This document shows positions 61,036 to 64,000 of a stretch of 64,000 nt of DNA, piece by piece (positions within the stretch are counted from its first letter, which is position 1; each line of letters begins with the position of its first letter). The stretch is from Ottelia alismoides (taxonomy: Eukaryota; Streptophyta; Magnoliopsida; Alismatales; Hydrocharitaceae): positions 620,001 to 684,000 of the forward strand of contig JAZKJV010003128.1 of the NCBI GenBank assembly GCA_037367405.1, read 5' to 3'. The position numbers were made by a program, and so were the translations under genes. The notes under the pieces were generated by a model. The model made no database searches. It saw only the letters and a list, made by a program, of their open reading frames with translations, and was not told the origin of the DNA.

Positions 61036-62562
61036 AACAACAACAACAACAACAACAAAGCCTTTTCCCACAATTAAGTAGGGTCGGCTACATGGGATCT
61101 TCGCCTCCATTCAGATCTATCTTGAGTCAATCCCGGGATTATATCCACAAAACTAAGATCCCTTCGTATGGTCTCTTTCCAACACTTCTTGGGCCGTCCT
61201 CGCCCTCTCTTAGCCGGCTCAACATCCCAACACTCGCATCTCCTAACTGGTGCTTCAGCTGATCTTCTTTGCATATGTCTAAACCATCTTAAGCGATTTT
61301 CTCGCATCTTATCCTCGATCGGAGCTACACCAACTTTCTTTCTAATTACATCATTCCGAATCCGATCTTTACGTGTGTGTCCAAACATCCACCTTAGCAT
61401 TTTCATTTCTGCTACATTCATTCTTTGCACATGTTTATGGTTCACATGCCCATATTCGGATCCATAAAGCATAGCAGGTCTCACGGCTGCTTTGTAAAAC
61501 TTTCCTTTAATTTTTAAAGGAATTTTCTTATCACAGTGAACAACAGAGGCTCCTCTCCACTTTAGCCAGCCAGCATTTATTCTATTAGTAACATCTCCAT
61601 CAATTTCCCCATCATGTTGCAGAATAGATCCCAGATATCTAAATGAATCTCTCTTCCGAATGTTGTCGTCACCAATCTTCACCTCGATTCCTTCACCATT
61701 GCTTCCATCAAAGGTGCACTCCATATATTCAGTCTTAGCCCTACTTATGCGAAATCCTTTAGTCTCCAACTCATGTCTCCAGACCTCAAGCTTCTCATTT
61801 ACTCCATCTCTAGTTTCGTCAATTAACACAATATCATCATCAAATAACATACACCAAGGTAACTCATCCTGAATGTGACTTGTCAACTCGTCCATAATCA
61901 AAGTAAAAAAAATGGACTCAAAGCAGAACCTTGATGTAAACCAATGTTGATGTCAAAATATCCAGTCTTCTCAGACGGGGTCCTTACACAAGATAAATCC
62001 CTATCATACATGTCCTTTATGAGGTTAATGTATAGGACATGTACTTGTCTCTTCTCCAACCCTCTCCACAATATCTCTCGTGGGACAGAATCACAAGCCT
62101 TCTCCAAATCAATAAAGATCATGTGGAGGTTCTTTCTTTTAGCTCTATAAATCTCCATTGTTCTCCTCAACAAATGGATGGCTTCAATCGTTGAGCGACC
62201 TGGCATGAATTCGAATTGGTTTTCTTTTACGTTGGAAACTTGCCTCAACCTTCTTTCGATCACACGTTCCCAAATATTCATAGTGTGACTCATCATCTTG
62301 ATACCTCTATAATTTGAACAATTTTGAATGTCTCCTTTATTCTTATAAAGAGTCCCACGATACTCCTCCAATCTTCAGGCATTTTCTTGCTTCGCCAAAT
62401 AACATTGAATAGATTCGTAAGGCAAGTCAAACCATGCTCACCTAAAACCCTCCATACTTCTACAGGGATGTGATCCGGTCCTACACCTTTCCCGGGTCTC
62501 ATAACCTTCAAAGCCTCCTCTACTTCCTTTCTTTGTATCCGTCTATAGCTTGCACGATTCAT
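61036..62562 (-). mobile_element. RTE-B: 5'-truncated RTE-clade LINE
   Basis: The 3' end at the left is a (TTG)n tail on the element strand ((AAC)n at 61036-61060). RT is complete from just before the GPDHIP motif. Flanks ATCAGCCTGGGAC (61023-61035) and ATCATCTTGGGAC (62563-62575) form a 13-bp duplication with two mismatches. It interrupts the LARD-3 LTR. Endonuclease lost by 5' truncation. Confidence 0.88.
61074..62562 (-). pseudogene. RTE-B reverse transcriptase pseudogene
   Basis: Three open stretches: 62562-62293 (EVEEALKVMRPGKGVGPDHI, VWRVLGEHG, MPEDWRSIVGLFI), 62371-61898 (YRGTLYKNKGDIQNCSNYRG, WERVIERRLR, NQFEFMPGRSTIEAI, MIFIDLEKACDSVPREILW, GLHQGSALSPFFLL) and 61901-61074 (DELPWCMLFDDDIVLIDE, KTEYMECTF, YLGSILQHDGEIDGDV, RMNVAEMKMLRWMFGHTRKD, GRGRPKKCW). 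The catalytic box is FDDD rather than FADD; the two Asp are intact. Two frame breaks. Motifs are typical of plant RTE RT; the C-terminal RWFGHvqRR...PvRR block is present. Confidence 0.88.
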
Positions 62563-63339
62563 ATCATCTTGGGACTAAACATGATAATAAGGTAATTGGA
62601 TCCTAGAGAAATTAATTACATATCTAAGATGTTTTTTTAACATCCCCCAAAGGAGAAGCATGTAATGCTCAACTTGAATAAACGAAAAAAATACTCATAC
62701 ACCAAAACATGACAATACATACAACCCTGTCTCAATGCATACTTTGCTGGTTGTTATTAATAATAATGCTTCTCGGTCATGTTGATGAGGAGGAACTTGA
62801 GGGCTTGAATTTGAATGATACTCTGTTGAGAAATCTAGATCGACAGATGACCTTTTGCTCTATATTTGCATTAATCAAAGTCATAGATAATGCAAAGAAG
62901 CTCATCTTGGAGTACTCTGGTCCATGACATGTCTCCTCGATAGAAAACAACTCAACTCGCTCGTGGGCCAAACAAATAATATTGTGGGAATATACGTAGA
63001 TCTCGGAAAAAAAGGTTGCACTCATAGGGGCCTTGCGAATTCTCTCTCATAGGGACCTCTGAAGGATCTCAACTGGAGCTTACATTGATTCTATTTGTAG
63101 AGATCTCTGAGAAATAGGCCAGTCTTGCACATGCTACCCCAAACAAAGATAAAGCTTGAAAACTCTACCAACGCTCCTTTTTTCCCATACTAGTTGGAAA
63201 TGGAAGGATAATCGACGTAATAGCGAGAACAAATGAAGAAGGGTAGGTCAAACAAGAAACCTCTTTCCCTTTGTTCTTTTTTTCTTCTCATTTTTTACTT
63301 GCCTTTGGCTCATCGCGAATAGGGTAAATGTCTTCCTTT

Positions 63340-63735
63340 GGCTAGTCAGACACGGTGAGGTGCTCACGAAGGCCTACATGTCAAAATCTTCCACGTCGAA
63401 GAATTTCTATGTCCTAGATGCGAAGAGGGGGAAAAGAACTTGAAGCATCCATTTTTTGATTTTGACCAATTGACTCGCTTTTCGACATGCGCTGGGATTC
63501 CATGTTTAGAGGTGGACAACAATCTATCCTTTCGAGGACTTGATTAGGGCCTCCTGCGCTAACTCTTTGCATGACTGCATGTTGCCTTTTGCACATATGT
63601 GGGCACTTTGGTGTGCAAGGAATGAGCTTCTATTTGGTGGTCAACTGTTTTATGCTAAAAATGTATTGGAACATGAAAGGGCCTTGCATAGGTCTTGGCA
63701 CAATTATATGTAAAGTTTAACCTTAACTTTTATAA
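63340..63735 (+). pseudogene. L1-N: LINE ORF2 3' fragment
   Basis: The final ORF2 motif LWCARNELLFGGQLFYAKNV with LEHERALHRSW is read at about 63600-63710, corresponding to the ALLFSGQRFYxENV end of the other L1s. The upstream part is a decayed zf-RVT (HPFFDF for HLFF.C). No hairpin or clear tail. Old fragment. Confidence 0.65.
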
Positions 63736-64000
63736 TATAAATGTAACATGAAAGGGCCTTGTAGGATTCGATTATATAAGAGGCGGACAACAATCTTTAG
63801 CTTAACCCACTATTTATATATATATATTCAGATTTTGTAGGATTCGATTATAAAGTTGGGTGCATAGATCCACATAATCAAGCGCATATGCGGAACACAT
63901 ATCCACAAGGAGCGCATAATGGATCAATTGAGAAAATTAGATCAGTTCTATGGCCATGTGGGCATATGTGGCCATATATGCGACCCGTGCAGTTCCTAAG
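63736..64000. other. No gene recognised
   Basis: AT-rich. TGTAGGATTCGATTATA occurs twice (about 63758 and 63836). GCATATG/CATATG motifs cluster near 63885-63990 and may be the start of another subterminal-repeat element that continues beyond the window. Confidence 0.4.

Larger units (their letters stand above)
60822..63335 (-). mobile_element. LARD-3: LTR and part of the interior, split by RTE-B
   Basis: The LTR (60822-61035 plus 62576-62642) shares AATGTAGAAGCAAATC, GATTTACGTGGAACTC, GGGATGAAGGCACG and the TTGGGACTAAAC block with LARD-1. A polypurine-like TCCCCCAAAGGAG follows at 62643. The interior (62643-63335) again has CTCAACTTGAATAAAC, a CCATACTAGTTGGAAATGG block and a T-rich tract like LARD-1. 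The 5' end (right LTR) is not within the window or was replaced by L1-N. Confidence 0.7.

Noticed and set aside
1..64000. CRISPR arrays, prokaryotic operons, rRNA or tRNA genes
   Set aside because: No regularly spaced direct repeats of CRISPR type, no ribosomal or cloverleaf signal was seen. The tRNA-like GCTCTGATACCA motifs are LTR primer-binding sites.

Overview
This is nuclear DNA from a flowering plant, probably one with a large genome. The evidence is GT-AG spliced coding exons of a plant HECT-type ubiquitin ligase, plant L1-type LINEs with CCHC-containing ORF1, Ty1/Copia elements primed by initiator tRNA-Met, a plant RTE LINE and several hAT-like elements with 8-bp duplications. I cannot name the species from the sequence. 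There is no prokaryotic, organellar, CRISPR or rRNA signal.

The only host gene I can support lies on the + strand. Eight exons between 18516 and 60374 encode about 366 codons in one continuous reading frame across all splice junctions. They match the middle of E3 ligase UPL7 (UBE3B/UBE3C-like clade) up to the first part of the HECT N-lobe. Upstream exons and the catalytic-cysteine half of HECT are outside the window. Two introns are very large (about 17.3 kb and 21.2 kb) and consist mostly of transposons; the other five are 74 to 1137 bp.

Layout: 1-2242, a decayed Copia element (Copia-1) split by a hAT-like element. 2243-15203, four L1 LINEs in alternating orientation (A minus, B plus, C minus, D plus). 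15204-18515, unclassified sequence including a GC-rich block. 18516-19010, two UPL7 exons. 19011-36330, giant intron with LINE pieces E to I, Copia-2 split by two LINEs and a hAT element, an RTE relic, Copia-3 (complete, both LTRs) and Copia-4 (3' end missing). 36331-38514, three UPL7 exons. 38515-59708, second giant intron with LINE fragment K, a very young non-autonomous LTR element (LARD-1), an older relative (LARD-2) holding three DNA elements, a LINE tail, Copia-5 (nearly intact, split by a 2.8-kb solo LTR), foldback and hAT elements. 59709-60374, three UPL7 exons. 60375-64000, an LTR of LARD-3 split by an RTE LINE, then a LINE 3' fragment.

The transposon genes are mostly pseudogenes, with frameshifts, stops, truncations or altered catalytic motifs. 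The insertions can be ordered from target-site duplications that I could read directly. All L1 3' ends end in a small two-stem hairpin before the A tail, even insertions of only about 50-66 bp, which suggests 3'-end recognition by the LINE machinery.
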